Assembly: GCA_028293765.1 (NCBI GenBank)
Contig: JAQGOG010000176.1
Span: 1-50,897 of the forward strand
Reading direction: 5' to 3'
DNA: 50,897 nucleotides
DNA from: Gammaproteobacteria bacterium
GTDB taxonomy: Bacteria; Pseudomonadota; Gammaproteobacteria; Steroidobacterales; Steroidobacteraceae
In this document: piece by piece, positions 9,389 through 17,600 of the stretch
Layout of the letters: the number at the start of each line of letters is the position of its first letter
Position numbering within the stretch: the stretch's first letter is position 1
Notes under the pieces: model-generated
What the model was told of the DNA's origin: nothing
Seen by the model: the letters and a program-made list of their open reading frames with translations, nothing else
Database searches by the model: none
Translations under genes and position numbers: made by a program

Positions 9389-9564
9389 TCGCCGTGCCTC
9401 TCCTGACTGGCTTTTTCCTGTGCGTCGAGCTCGCGGGCATGTTGAGTGGCGCGTTTCAGCACCTCCTCCGAGGGCATACCGGTTTTGGCACTGCTGCGCA
9501 GGCTCATGATGATGCCGATGAGCAGGCTGAGCACGATGACGACGACGATTATGGCTGTGGACAT
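9385..9564 (-). CDS. Small single-span membrane protein (59 residues, DUF2897-like)
   Basis: The reading frame starts ATG 9564 with GAGGGGAA just upstream and ends in a TGA that overlaps the hydrolase GTG start. The protein has an N-terminal hydrophobic helix (residues 4-20, Ile/Val-rich), then a charged helical tail with GMPSEEVLKRATQHARELD. This resembles the short DUF2897-type proteins, but I cannot confirm the family. The four-base overlap with the hydrolase is good evidence that it is translated. Confidence 0.65.
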   Translation of the reverse strand: MSTAIIVVVIVLSLLIGIIMSLRSSAKTGMPSEEVLKRATQHARELDAQEKASQERHGE

Positions 9565-9659
9565 GAGTTCCCCTCGTGCGCGCCCAGATCATGCGCGTTC
9601 CAGGCGGCGGCGAATTTTCGACAGATGTGCTGTACGTTCGAAAGCTCGGCAGTCGACAT
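9549..9659 (-). pseudogene. Truncated SgcJ/EcaC (SnoaL-like) gene fragment
   Basis: ATG 9659 with a strong GAGGGGGG ribosome site opens a 36-codon frame. It contains ICRKFAAAWNAHDLGA, which matches the first helix of SgcJ/EcaC-type SnoaL-like proteins (normally about 130-150 residues). Right after that helix the frame runs into the leader of the next gene and stops. The likely explanation is an internal deletion that removed the remaining three quarters of the gene. Its leader and start (MSTA) resemble those of the next small gene, so recombination between similar leaders is possible. Confidence 0.5.
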
Positions 9660-9769
9660 GGTGGCCCCCCTCGTTCGCCTCGGCCGTGACGCTTGCCTCC
9701 TTATACTCCTTACGAGACGGTCGGCTGAATCGACGGGGGCAGGGCGATTCGGTCCGCCGGCCGCCGTCA

Positions 9770-9796
9770 GGGAATAAAATAGAGGTATCGTGAGTC
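9770..9796 (+). promoter_or_regulatory. Candidate ECF-sigma promoter before the sigma gene
   Basis: GGGAATAAA followed by 14 bases and AGTC. The same bipartite motif with the same spacing occurs at 11186-11212 before the cupredoxin gene. GGAAT-like -35 and GTC-like -10 elements are typical of ECF sigma factors, so this probably marks autoregulation. The sigma start codon is 55 bases downstream. Confidence 0.5.
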
Positions 9797-9850
9797 TTAC
9801 CTCTTATTAGCGGGCTGCAGGCACGGTGAAGGCAGTGTTCGGGCGCATTT

Positions 9851-10393
9851 GTGGATGAGAGGCGCCGTCGCTTCGAGGCGGAGGTATTGCCACACCTGGA
9901 CGCCGCCTATCGCTTTGCGCGCTGGTTGGCACGTTCCCCTGCCGAAGCCGACGATGTCGTGCAAGACGCGATCCTGCGTGCATTTCGGGGCTTCGCCGCG
10001 CTGCGAGGCGGTGACGCAAAAGCCTGGCTGCTGGCGATCGTGAGAAATTGTCATTCGACGGCCGTAAAAAATGACCGGCGGCGAGCCTTTGTGCCTCTGC
10101 CTGAAGAACACGACGAGCAGGATGGTCACGCGATGATTGCGACGACGGCCGACCCCGAAAGTGCGTCGATCCTGTCTGACGAGCAACGTACGTTGGATGA
10201 TCTCCTATTGGCTTTATCCGAAGACTACCGCGAGGCCCTGGTCCTGAGGGAAATAGAGGGTATGGGCTATCGTGAGATGGCCACAGTGATGGAGGTGCCG
10301 ATAGGTACTGTGATGTCACGCCTTGCGCGCGCGCGGGCAGCACTTAAAAGGCAATGGCTCCTAGCCGAGCGAGGAACGCGTGTCGCACCCTGA
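9851..10393 (+). CDS. ECF-family RNA polymerase sigma factor
   Basis: A 180-residue ECF sigma factor. Region 2 (about 10-80) includes AYRFARWLARSPAEADDVVQ and AWLLAIVRNCHS. Region 4 (about 120-172) includes LPEDYREAL-like LSEDYREALVLREIEGMGYR and VPIGTVMSRLARARAALKR, the DNA-binding helix. The GTG start at 9851 is the only start near the conserved region. Its 3' end overlaps the anti-sigma gene by 14 bases, so the two are coupled. A candidate self-recognised promoter lies upstream. Confidence 0.93.
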   Translation: MDERRRRFEAEVLPHLDAAYRFARWLARSPAEADDVVQDAILRAFRGFAALRGGDAKAWLLAIVRNCHSTAVKNDRRRAFVPLPEEHDEQDGHAMIATTADPESASILSDEQRTLDDLLLALSEDYREALVLREIEGMGYREMATVMEVPIGTVMSRLARARAALKRQWLLAERGTRVAP

Positions 10394-11168
10394 GCCGCTG
10401 CTTCTGCAGGCGTACTTCGATGGAGAAGTAGACGCCCTGCGCGCGTCAGAGATCGAGCAGCACGTCGACGCGTGCGCGGATTGCAGGGCGTTGCTTGAAG
10501 ATCTCGAACAGACGCGCATCGCTCTGCGTCGGAATCTATCGTACTTGTCTGCGCCTGCGGAACTGCGCTCGCGGCTGACGCGAGCACTCGATCGGGAGAG
10601 CGTCTCTCAGGTTCCGCAGCAAAGCGCTTGGGATCGATTGAGATCGCGCGCCCGGCCTTTCTGGTTCGGGGCTGTGAGCGGTGGCGTCGCCATGGCCGCC
10701 GTTGCGGTCCTGGCATTCGTGACATGGGCGCCAACGCTCGCCAATCCCTTGGTCGATGCTGTGGTCGGCGCCCACGTGCGCTCTCTGATGTCCTCGCATC
10801 CTATCGATGTCGTATCCACGGACCGGCATACGGTGAAACCGTGGTTCGCCGGCCACACGGATGTTTCACCGGTCGTCGCAGACTTCGAGGCCCGAGGCTT
10901 TAAGCTCATCGGTGGACGTGTTGACTACTTGAATCATCAGCGTGCCGCCGTCGTCGTCTACGAGCACGGACCGCATGTCATCAACGTGTTCAGCTGGGCA
11001 GAGAATCGACGCGCCTTGCCAAAAAGAGCCACAGTGGATGGCTATCATCAGATCTCCTGGCGCAGCAGCGGTATTCAATATTGCGCCATCTCCGACACCG
11101 GCGCCGACGAACTGCTGGAACTTGCCGGCCTCCTGCAGGATCTCGGTGCCCGCGACGTGCAGGGTTAG
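10380..11168 (+). CDS. Zinc-finger anti-sigma factor (membrane)
   Basis: A 262-residue protein with an N-terminal anti-sigma zinc finger, EQHVDACADCRALL (His-x3-Cys-x2-Cys at about 27-34). One transmembrane helix follows at about 96-118 and then a periplasmic domain containing GRVDYLNHQRAAVVVYEHG. This is the standard layout of an inner-membrane protein that holds an ECF sigma factor inactive. It starts with GTG at 10380, preceded by GAGGAA, inside the sigma gene. The signal sensed is unknown; the linked cupredoxin suggests redox or copper stress. Confidence 0.9.
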   Translation: MSHPEPLLLQAYFDGEVDALRASEIEQHVDACADCRALLEDLEQTRIALRRNLSYLSAPAELRSRLTRALDRESVSQVPQQSAWDRLRSRARPFWFGAVSGGVAMAAVAVLAFVTWAPTLANPLVDAVVGAHVRSLMSSHPIDVVSTDRHTVKPWFAGHTDVSPVVADFEARGFKLIGGRVDYLNHQRAAVVVYEHGPHVINVFSWAENRRALPKRATVDGYHQISWRSSGIQYCAISDTGADELLELAGLLQDLGARDVQG

Positions 11169-11185
11169 GAGTTGGCTCATCCTGC

Positions 11186-11212
11186 GGGAATAAAGCCGCT
11201 CACGCCGCAGTC
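11186..11212 (+). promoter_or_regulatory. Candidate ECF-sigma promoter before the cupredoxin gene
   Basis: GGGAATAAA-N14-AGTC, identical in its conserved bases and spacing to the motif at 9770-9796. It lies between the anti-sigma stop and the cupredoxin start (38 bases downstream), so the cupredoxin probably has its own sigma-dependent promoter. Confidence 0.5.
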
Positions 11213-11250
11213 ATCTCTCCTGAACCCAACCTCAGGAGAGCGTCATTATC

Positions 11251-11598
11251 ATGAGATTGTCTACAGTTCGGGCCGTGTTGGCCTCGGCCGGCGCAATGGC
11301 CCTCCTTTGTCTCATAGCTGATTGGCATGCGGCGACGGCGGCGGAGCCCGTCCCCGCGCGGATACAGGTGAAGGACTTCATGTTCGAGCCGACGTCGTTG
11401 ACGGTCGCGGCCGGTTCTACGGTAACGTGGGCGAACCTGGACGAGGAGCCGCACACGGTGGTCAGCGACACCGGTCTGTTCAGATCCGGAGCCCTGGATA
11501 CGGCCGGGACCTTTTCGTTCCGGTTCGATAAGCCGGGCACGTATCACTTCGCTTGTTCGCTTCATCCGCAGATGGTCGGAACGATTGTCGTTCGCTAG
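11251..11598 (+). CDS. Secreted cupredoxin (plastocyanin-like)
   Basis: A 115-residue periplasmic protein with a Sec signal peptide (about 1-30, ending ATAAEP) and a single cupredoxin domain. The four type 1 copper ligands are visible: His in EEPHTVV, then Cys, His and Met in FACSLHPQM. AGGAGAG lies upstream of ATG 11251. It may carry electrons or bind copper in the periplasm. Position and a shared promoter motif make it the likely target of the adjacent ECF sigma factor. Confidence 0.9.
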   Translation: MRLSTVRAVLASAGAMALLCLIADWHAATAAEPVPARIQVKDFMFEPTSLTVAAGSTVTWANLDEEPHTVVSDTGLFRSGALDTAGTFSFRFDKPGTYHFACSLHPQMVGTIVVR

Positions 11599-11747
11599 CT
11601 GGCGGGTGCTGAAGCGGGATTCATGGCGGAAAGCTCACATAGAGCAAAACCGCACCGGGTGTGTGATAGGATTCGCGCCCCGCGAGCGGCAGACGGTTGC
11701 CCGGATGCTTGAGGACGCGGGACCTGCAGGGATGACAACCCTTGATT

Positions 11748-11766
11748 TTTCAGTAGGTTACTGAAA
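11748..11766. repeat. Inverted repeat upstream of tRNA-Arg
   Basis: TTTCAGTA-GGT-TACTGAAA is a perfect 8-bp inverted repeat 61 bases before the tRNA. It could be a regulator site or a leader hairpin; nothing in the context decides. Confidence 0.4.
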
Positions 11767-11826
11767 TCATGCGGTACATCGAAGGGCTCCAGTCCTTTGT
11801 CCCGCAGGCGATTTTCAGTTTTCCGC

Positions 11827-11903
11827 GCGCCCGTAGCTCAGTTGGATAGAGCGCCTGGCTACGAACCAGGAGGTCGGGAGTTCGAATCTCTCCGGGCGCG
11901 CCA
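11827..11903 (+). tRNA. tRNA-Arg (anticodon ACG)
   Basis: A complete cloverleaf. The acceptor arms GCGCCCG/CGGGCGC pair, the D arm GCTCAGTTGGATAGAGC is present, the anticodon stem CCTGG/CCAGG encloses CTACGAA with anticodon ACG, and the T arm holds GGGAGTTCGAATCTCTC. The CCA end is encoded. ACG decodes CGN arginine codons after deamination to ICG. No repeat of the tRNA 3' end was noticed nearby that would mark an integrated element. Confidence 0.97.
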
Positions 11904-12350
11904 TTGGATCGAGCACGTACGTCCCGCCTCGAAATTCCAGAAAACAGAAGTGACCACGCGAGTGCCGTTTCCCGCGGTCTAAGGCGCCTCACGCCGGACT
12001 TACTCTTCTCATCGCCGATGGCTAGCGGAATACCTAGACCGGGATGCTGCGGGATCTGGCAGCGATTGCCCTGAATGAACGGGCTGGAGCCACCGCCGCT
12101 TTAAAGGGCTCCGAAAGTCATCGTTCTCCCGTTGTGGGCGATCCTACGAGCACGGCGGGGAAACATCGCCGATTCGGATCTCGCGAGGCTCGCTGGGGAT
12201 GCACCTTGCGCAACCGAGGACCTGCGCCTCCTGCTAACGGAAGCGAAGGCACTGGCGTGGGGAATGTCCTACAAGAATTCCAGACCGCGACTCGTTTGCG
12301 GGCCAGGCGGATGAGTGCAAGCTGCAGCTACATTCTGTGGGAGCAGCGTC
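11904..12350. other. Gene-poor stretch downstream of tRNA-Arg
   Basis: No convincing gene. One frame (12132-12314) is open for 60 codons with sensible amino-acid composition, but it has only a TTG start and no ribosome site. I see no terminator with a clear T-run, no repeat and no integrase fragment. Confidence 0.5.
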
Positions 12351-12497
12351 ATGCGAAAAAACAATTCCGTTCAGCGGCCCGCACACAGTTCGGACGGACG
12401 ACTCGAACAGCTGATGCACGCGGTGGCATTCGTGATTCTGCAGCGTCAGATGCGCGGCAAGTGGACGAGCCATATTCGGTCGTCCAGTCACCCCTGA
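12351..12497 (+). CDS. Possible small protein (48 residues)
   Basis: ATG 12351 has GGGAGC upstream. The peptide is basic with a predicted amphipathic helix (GRLEQLMHAVAFVILQRQ). Third codon positions are GC-rich, like those of neighbouring genes. No family is recognised. It is kept at low confidence because of its length and isolation. Confidence 0.25.
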   Translation: MRKNNSVQRPAHSSDGRLEQLMHAVAFVILQRQMRGKWTSHIRSSSHP

Positions 12498-12637
12498 CAT
12501 AGACGCTGTTCGTAGGCGCGTGCGACGCCACGCGAGGCGGAGCGCATCGTCGTCGGGGAGGCTCACTTCCCCCCAACGGAGTTGCGGCGTTCGCAGTGGG
12601 CGATGTCGGTCAAGTGCAGGCAAATACCACGCTTAGA

Positions 12638-12835
12638 CTACTTGGCGCTGGCCGGCTTGGCCGGAATCGCATCCGGCCGCGGCTGTGTTGCTTCCCTGTC
12701 GAGGTCGGGCGCTCCACTCTGCGAACCCTGATTCGGGTGTGTCTGTTGGCGACTGCCCGAGTCTGTGGGCCTGCCGGGCGTTTGAGATCCTGGCGTCGTC
12801 GCAGGGCGGTTGCCAGGCAGTAAGCTACTAGGCAT
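12638..12835 (-). CDS. Small Pro/Gln/Ser-rich protein (65 residues)
   Basis: ATG 12835 follows a strong AGGAGAGG. The protein is low-complexity, rich in Pro, Thr, Ser and Gln, ending PAKPASAK, with no membrane helix or cysteine. It is probably disordered. I do not recognise a family. The ribosome site and the similar leader of the next small gene on the same strand (psiF-like) are the main support. Confidence 0.5.
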   Translation of the reverse strand: MPSSLLPGNRPATTPGSQTPGRPTDSGSRQQTHPNQGSQSGAPDLDREATQPRPDAIPAKPASAK

Positions 12836-13014
12836 AAAAAATCCTCTCCTCGCCGTGATTTCTGCCAGCGGCAACTTGTGGGCGTTAGCGCCACCGCCGC
12901 GGCGGCAGCTCTCCCCACCGGGCCCTGCGCGTGGAGCGCATCCGCGCGCCCGCGCTCGGTCCGGCGACTGCGCGGATGGCCCGCCTCACGACGCGAGCGC
13001 TCGTAGCCTGTCGG

Positions 13015-13350
13015 TCATTTCTGGCTGTTGGCTTTTAACTGCTCCTTGCAGGTCTTCTTTGCATTGGCCATCGACATGCCGCTGTGGTCTGCCTGCTCTT
13101 TCGCAACGCAGTCTTTCATCGCGCGCTTATGGCTCACCGTCTGCTGCTGGTGCGGTGTGGAAGCGGCTGCCGGTTCGGCCCCGTTGGCGGGTGGGGCTTC
13201 AGGCGTATTTGTCTGAGTCGTAGCTCGCTGATGCGGAGTCGAGGCGGCATTCGGCGATGTGTCCGGCGGCGGCGGCGCCTGGGCGAATGCAAGTGTCACG
13301 GATGCGATCGATGTTGCCACCAGTATGGTGGCGGTTCGGCGGGAACTCAT
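13015..13350 (-). CDS. PsiF-repeat secreted protein
   Basis: A 111-residue protein with an N-terminal signal peptide (about 1-24), a Pro/Thr/Gln-rich linker and a C-terminal PsiF repeat. The repeat contains KDCVAKEQ and NAKKTCKEQLKA, with its two cysteines. PsiF is a phosphate-starvation-inducible periplasmic protein in enterobacteria; its function is not known. ATG 13350 is preceded by AGGAGAGG; the frame extends upstream without a ribosome site. Confidence 0.8.
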   Translation of the reverse strand: MSSRRTATILVATSIASVTLAFAQAPPPPDTSPNAASTPHQRATTQTNTPEAPPANGAEPAAASTPHQQQTVSHKRAMKDCVAKEQADHSGMSMANAKKTCKEQLKANSQK

Positions 13351-13488
13351 GGACCTCTCCTGGGGAATTTTCGAGATTGGAAAGGGTGATCTCTCTGGCT
13401 GCATCCAACCATCAGCGCGTCTCCCGCGTGCGCGTGGGACCGCTCCTACGCACGTTCGGGCCGTCGTGGCACCGCAGGCGCAAACGAA

Positions 13489-13755
13489 TCAGCGGATCTG
13501 ACTGTCCTTGCTGCCGCGCCTGTTATACCCGCTGAACTGTGCAGCTTCGCTGTCATGTGATTGCTGACAGGGCAGGCACAGACGTACGCCTTTGACGGCA
13601 TTCCTGCGTGCGTCCGGAATTTCATGGCCGCATTCCGCGCAATGAGTGAGACCCGGGCCCTGAGTCAGCCGGCTTTGCACGCGGCTGATCCCGTCCTTTA
13701 CCGTAGCGTCGATCTGATCTTGTACCGCACCGTCACCGGCCCAGCCTGTTGCCAT
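13489..13755 (-). CDS. Short DksA/TraR-type C4 zinc-finger protein (YbiI-like)
   Basis: An 88-residue protein whose C-terminal half carries CAECGHEIPDARRNAVKG and CLPCQQ, the CxxC-x17-CxxC zinc finger of the DksA/TraR family. It lacks the long coiled coil that DksA inserts into the polymerase channel, as in YbiI and TraR. It may modulate RNA polymerase, but this is inferred. GGAAG precedes ATG 13755. It is divergent from the PRC-barrel gene. Confidence 0.85.
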   Translation of the reverse strand: MATGWAGDGAVQDQIDATVKDGISRVQSRLTQGPGLTHCAECGHEIPDARRNAVKGVRLCLPCQQSHDSEAAQFSGYNRRGSKDSQIR

Positions 13756-13973
13756 GATTGTCTTCCGGAGGGCTATGTCTCGTAACTTTAGAAACGGTTG
13801 GCCCGGTAGAGTTCCGGGGCGCCACACGCGTAAGAGTTCTTCCGACATGCAGTCATGCTGGTGAACTACAGACGCGACTTTCACATAAGTTTACTCTCGC
13901 TCCGCACACGCCGCCAGCCGGCGGCTTGCCGCCGCAAACTATTGAATCAAATATACAAACGGAGCATTACATC

Positions 13974-14339
13974 ATGGCTACTGCATCCGGCCACACCTCG
14001 GCCATCCGCGCGAAGAAGGTAATCGGGACGAGCGTTTACGACGGTTCGGGCCGCAAGATCGGCGCTATAGAGGACGTGGTCCTCGACAAGCAGTCCGACA
14101 GCATCATGTTCGCCGTAGTGGGTTTTGGAGGGTTTCTCGGAATCGGTGAGAAGTACCATCCGATCCCGTGGTCGAGCCTCGACTACAGCGAGTCTGACGG
14201 TGCGTACGTCGTGCCGTACACTGAAGCACAGTTGCGCGCCGCGCCCAACGGCTCGATCGATGAGCTCACCCGCGAAGGCGGTATCGCGGTAAGAGATACG
14301 ACGTACGACTACTACAAGGCGCCGCGCTACTGGGAGTGA
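13974..14339 (+). CDS. PRC-barrel domain protein
   Basis: A 121-residue protein with one PRC-barrel (about 10-90): KKVIGTSVYDGSGRKIGAIE, then FAVVGFGGFLGIGEKYHPIPW. Stand-alone PRC-barrel proteins of this type are common in stress-induced gene sets; their ligand is unknown. ATG 13974 has GGAG nine bases upstream; a longer frame from 13758 covers the divergent gene and is not used. Confidence 0.85.
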   Translation: MATASGHTSAIRAKKVIGTSVYDGSGRKIGAIEDVVLDKQSDSIMFAVVGFGGFLGIGEKYHPIPWSSLDYSESDGAYVVPYTEAQLRAAPNGSIDELTREGGIAVRDTTYDYYKAPRYWE

Positions 14340-14686
14340 CTCCACGCGCTTACAGGAGCGTTTACAGCGTGAGGGCCGCAGACGAGTTCGGCCGCTAACC
14401 ACCGCCCCGGCGCTATCATGCGACGGGGGAGGCCACAACTCGCGAAGTCGAAAGCTAGGGCGTGGCGTGCAGACGGTGCGGCGGAGGGGCGGTTCAGCGC
14501 CGTCCCGGGCGCCAGCACGCTCACGAGGTTGCACGGCAAGTAGGTGGGACACAATACGGTCGCCAGCGGGTTACACTTGGGTGCGAAAAATAACGATTTG
14601 CTCGGAAATCCAGTCCTGTTTGCTCCTTCCCCGTTGAGGTTCGCACCTTAGGCGGAGCCGGGTCGAAGCGAGCGAGGTTAGACCCG
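14340..14686. other. Intergenic region before the CheB/CheR kinase gene
   Basis: No gene, tRNA or clear terminator is seen. The last 120 bases are less GC-rich and may carry the promoter of the large kinase gene, but I found no convincing -35/-10 pair. Confidence 0.4.
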
Positions 14687-17600
14687 ATGACGCCAGACGA
14701 GAGACAGACCCAGGCACAGGAACCCGCCGCTCCATCCGATACCGTGGATGAAGTCTCCGCTCCGGTGGATTTCACTGTTAGGGCAAAGCTGCCCTTCCCG
14801 GTGGTCGGCATCGGTGCGTCGGCGGGCGGTGTCGATGCCTTGCGTAGTTTCTTCACCGTCAGCTCGGCCACAGGCGGCCTCGCCTATGTTGTCATACAGC
14901 ATCTCTCGCCGGACCATGGAAGCCTGATGGCGGAGATTCTCGGTCGATGCACGGCAATGCCGGTACATCAGATCGAGGACGGCATGATCGTCGAGCCCGA
15001 TCATGTGTACGTGATTCGCCCGGGCTATACCGTAACCCTCGAGGGGGGTGCTCTGCGTCTGGGCGAGCCGGTGGAGAAACGCGGCCATCGACGGCCAATA
15101 GACGATTTCTTTCGTTCGCTGGCGCGGGAGCAAAAGGAGAGCTCAATCGCCGTGGTGCTGTCCGGCACGGGCACCAACGGTAGCGCTGGCGCGCAAGCCA
15201 TCAAAGCTGCCGGTGGCCTCTGCATCGCCCAGGATCCACAGACCGCGGATTTCCCGAGCATGCCGGAGAGCCTCATCTATTCCGGTTATGCCGACCAGAT
15301 TCTCAAAGCGGAAGAGATCCCGGCCGTGCTGCAACGATACGTGCAGCACCCTTATCTGGAGACCAACCCTGCTGGACGCGCGCGCGCTGCCGCGGAGCTC
15401 GAGCGTCACCGTCAGCAACTTCACGAAATCACCTCGATCGTGCGCGATCGGACCAAGCACGACTTTGCCCCCTATAAGCCGCCTACAGTATTGCGGCGAA
15501 TTCAACGCCGCATGGGACTTGCCGGGGTTGCCACGCTCGAAGACTACGCGGCGCACCTACGGGGGAAGTCCTCGGAAGTGGAGGCACTCGCCAACGATCT
15601 GATGATCAACGTGACGGGTTTTTTTCGCGATCCCGGAGCGTGGGAAGCATTGCGGGAGGCCGTCGTGCGACCCATGGTGGCGAAGTACGAGGGTGGCGAT
15701 CCGATCCGTGCCTGGGTATGCGCCTGTGCGAGCGGTGAGGAGCCTTATTCGCTCGCCATGCTCATCGCAGAGGAGGCCGAGCGGATAGGGAAGGCAGTCG
15801 ACGTCAAAATTTTCGCCACCGATACGGCGGATAAGTCTCTGGCCCTGGCGCGTGCCGGCGTCTACCCCGGCGGCATAGAGGGTGATCTGTCGCCCGAGCG
15901 GCTCGAGAGATTTTTCGACAAGGACGAGCACACGTACCGTATCAAGAAAGCACTGCGCGATCAGGTGGTTTTTGCCCCGCAGGACTTGCTGCGTGATCCG
16001 CCTTTTTCCCGCGTGGATATCGTCACTTGCCGCAATCTGCTGATCTATCTGGAGCCGGAGGCGCAGCGCCGGGCGCTCGTCCTGTTGCATTTTGCCTTGT
16101 GCGACGGAGGCTATCTCCTGTTGGGCAACACCGAAACGCTGGGTCACACCGAGACACTTTTCGAGGTTGTGAGCAAACGCTGGCGTATTTACCGTCGCAC
16201 CGGGGCGGCGCAGCACCGCTTCGCCGACCTGGCGCCCATCGCGGCACGGCTTCCCGAAATGCGCTCGGCTGTTCGGGCGACGTCCACGCTGATCGGTCGA
16301 CCCGCCGCGACAGCGACGATCCAGTCCGCCTTACTGGCCGATTTCGCTCCACCCACCGCGGTGGTCGATGCGAACGAGCGCGTCATCTATTTCCACGGCG
16401 ACGCCGAGCCATACCTGCATCCGCCCTCGGGTGAGATCACGCAAAATCTTTTGCAAATGGTCCGCCCTGCTTTGCGCCCCGCCGTGCGGGCTGCCTTGCG
16501 TAAGGCTGTCGCCCAGAAGCGCGCCGTTGCGGTGGAGACCGAACTTCAGGACGGCGCGGGCCGCCTCACCGTTTCCGCAGCTCCTTTGAAGGACACCGGT
16601 GCCGGCGGGCACTTTCGCGTGAGCTTTCTACCGGCCTCTGAAATCCCGACAGGAGAGGGCGCCGGGGCGATCCCTCCGGTGTGGCGCTTCGGGCCGTTCG
16701 AGCGCGATACGGCTCTCGAGGAGGAGGTGAACGTTCTGCGGCGCGAGTTGCAAATGAGTATGGAGGCGTTCGAGGCTACGAACGAGGAGCTCAAAGCCTC
16801 GAACGAGGAGGTCACCTCGACCAACGAGGAGCTGCAGAGCACGAACGAGGAGCTCGAGACGGGCAAGGAAGAGCTGCAGTCATTGAATGAGGAGCTCCTC
16901 ACCGTCAACTCACAGTTGCAGACGAAAGTGTTCGAGCTCGAGGCGTTGACGAATGATCTCGACAATCTCCTCAGCAGCACGGATATCGCAGTAGTGTTTC
17001 TCGATCCGCAACTGCGCGTGCGCCGCTTTACGCCCCCGGTCAGCGATCTGCTCGAGCTCATTCCCGAGGATGTCGGTCGACCGCTGGCGCATCTGGCGCA
17101 AAAGTTTACCGACGGTGACCTCATCGCCGACGCCGGGCGGGTGATGGCGAAGCTGGTGCCCCTCGAATCGGAGGTGCACAGCCATAGCGGTCGCTGGTAT
17201 TTACGCCGCACACTTCCTTATCGCACTCAGGATGATCGCATCGCCGGCGTGGTCGTCACGTTCATCGAGATCACCGCGCGCAAGCAGGCCGAGCAGGCGA
17301 TCCTGGCGGCGCAGGAACGTCTGCAGGCGGTGATCGAGCAGATGCCCGCCGCGGTGTTAATGGCGGAGGCGTCCACGGGCAGGCTGCTGTTGGCCAACCG
17401 TCAAGCGGCAACGCTTTTCAATCAGCCGTTTCCGCTGCCTTTCATCGGTCACAGCTGGGTAGTTGCGTACTCCTCGTTGCGAGGATTTCACACTGACGGG
17501 CGACCCTATGAGCCGGAGGAATGGCCGCTGGCGCGTTCGCTCGCAACGGGCGAGATCGTACTGGACGAAGAGTTCGACTTCATCAGGCCGAATAACACTC

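Noticed and set aside
11750..11992. Minus-strand frame over the tRNA-Arg gene containing [21 protein letters not shown]
   Set aside because: It is the familiar artefact of translating the antisense strand of a tRNA gene.
11904..12350. Possible integrated element at the tRNA 3' end
   Set aside because: No integrase, no repeat of the tRNA end and no compositional break was seen.
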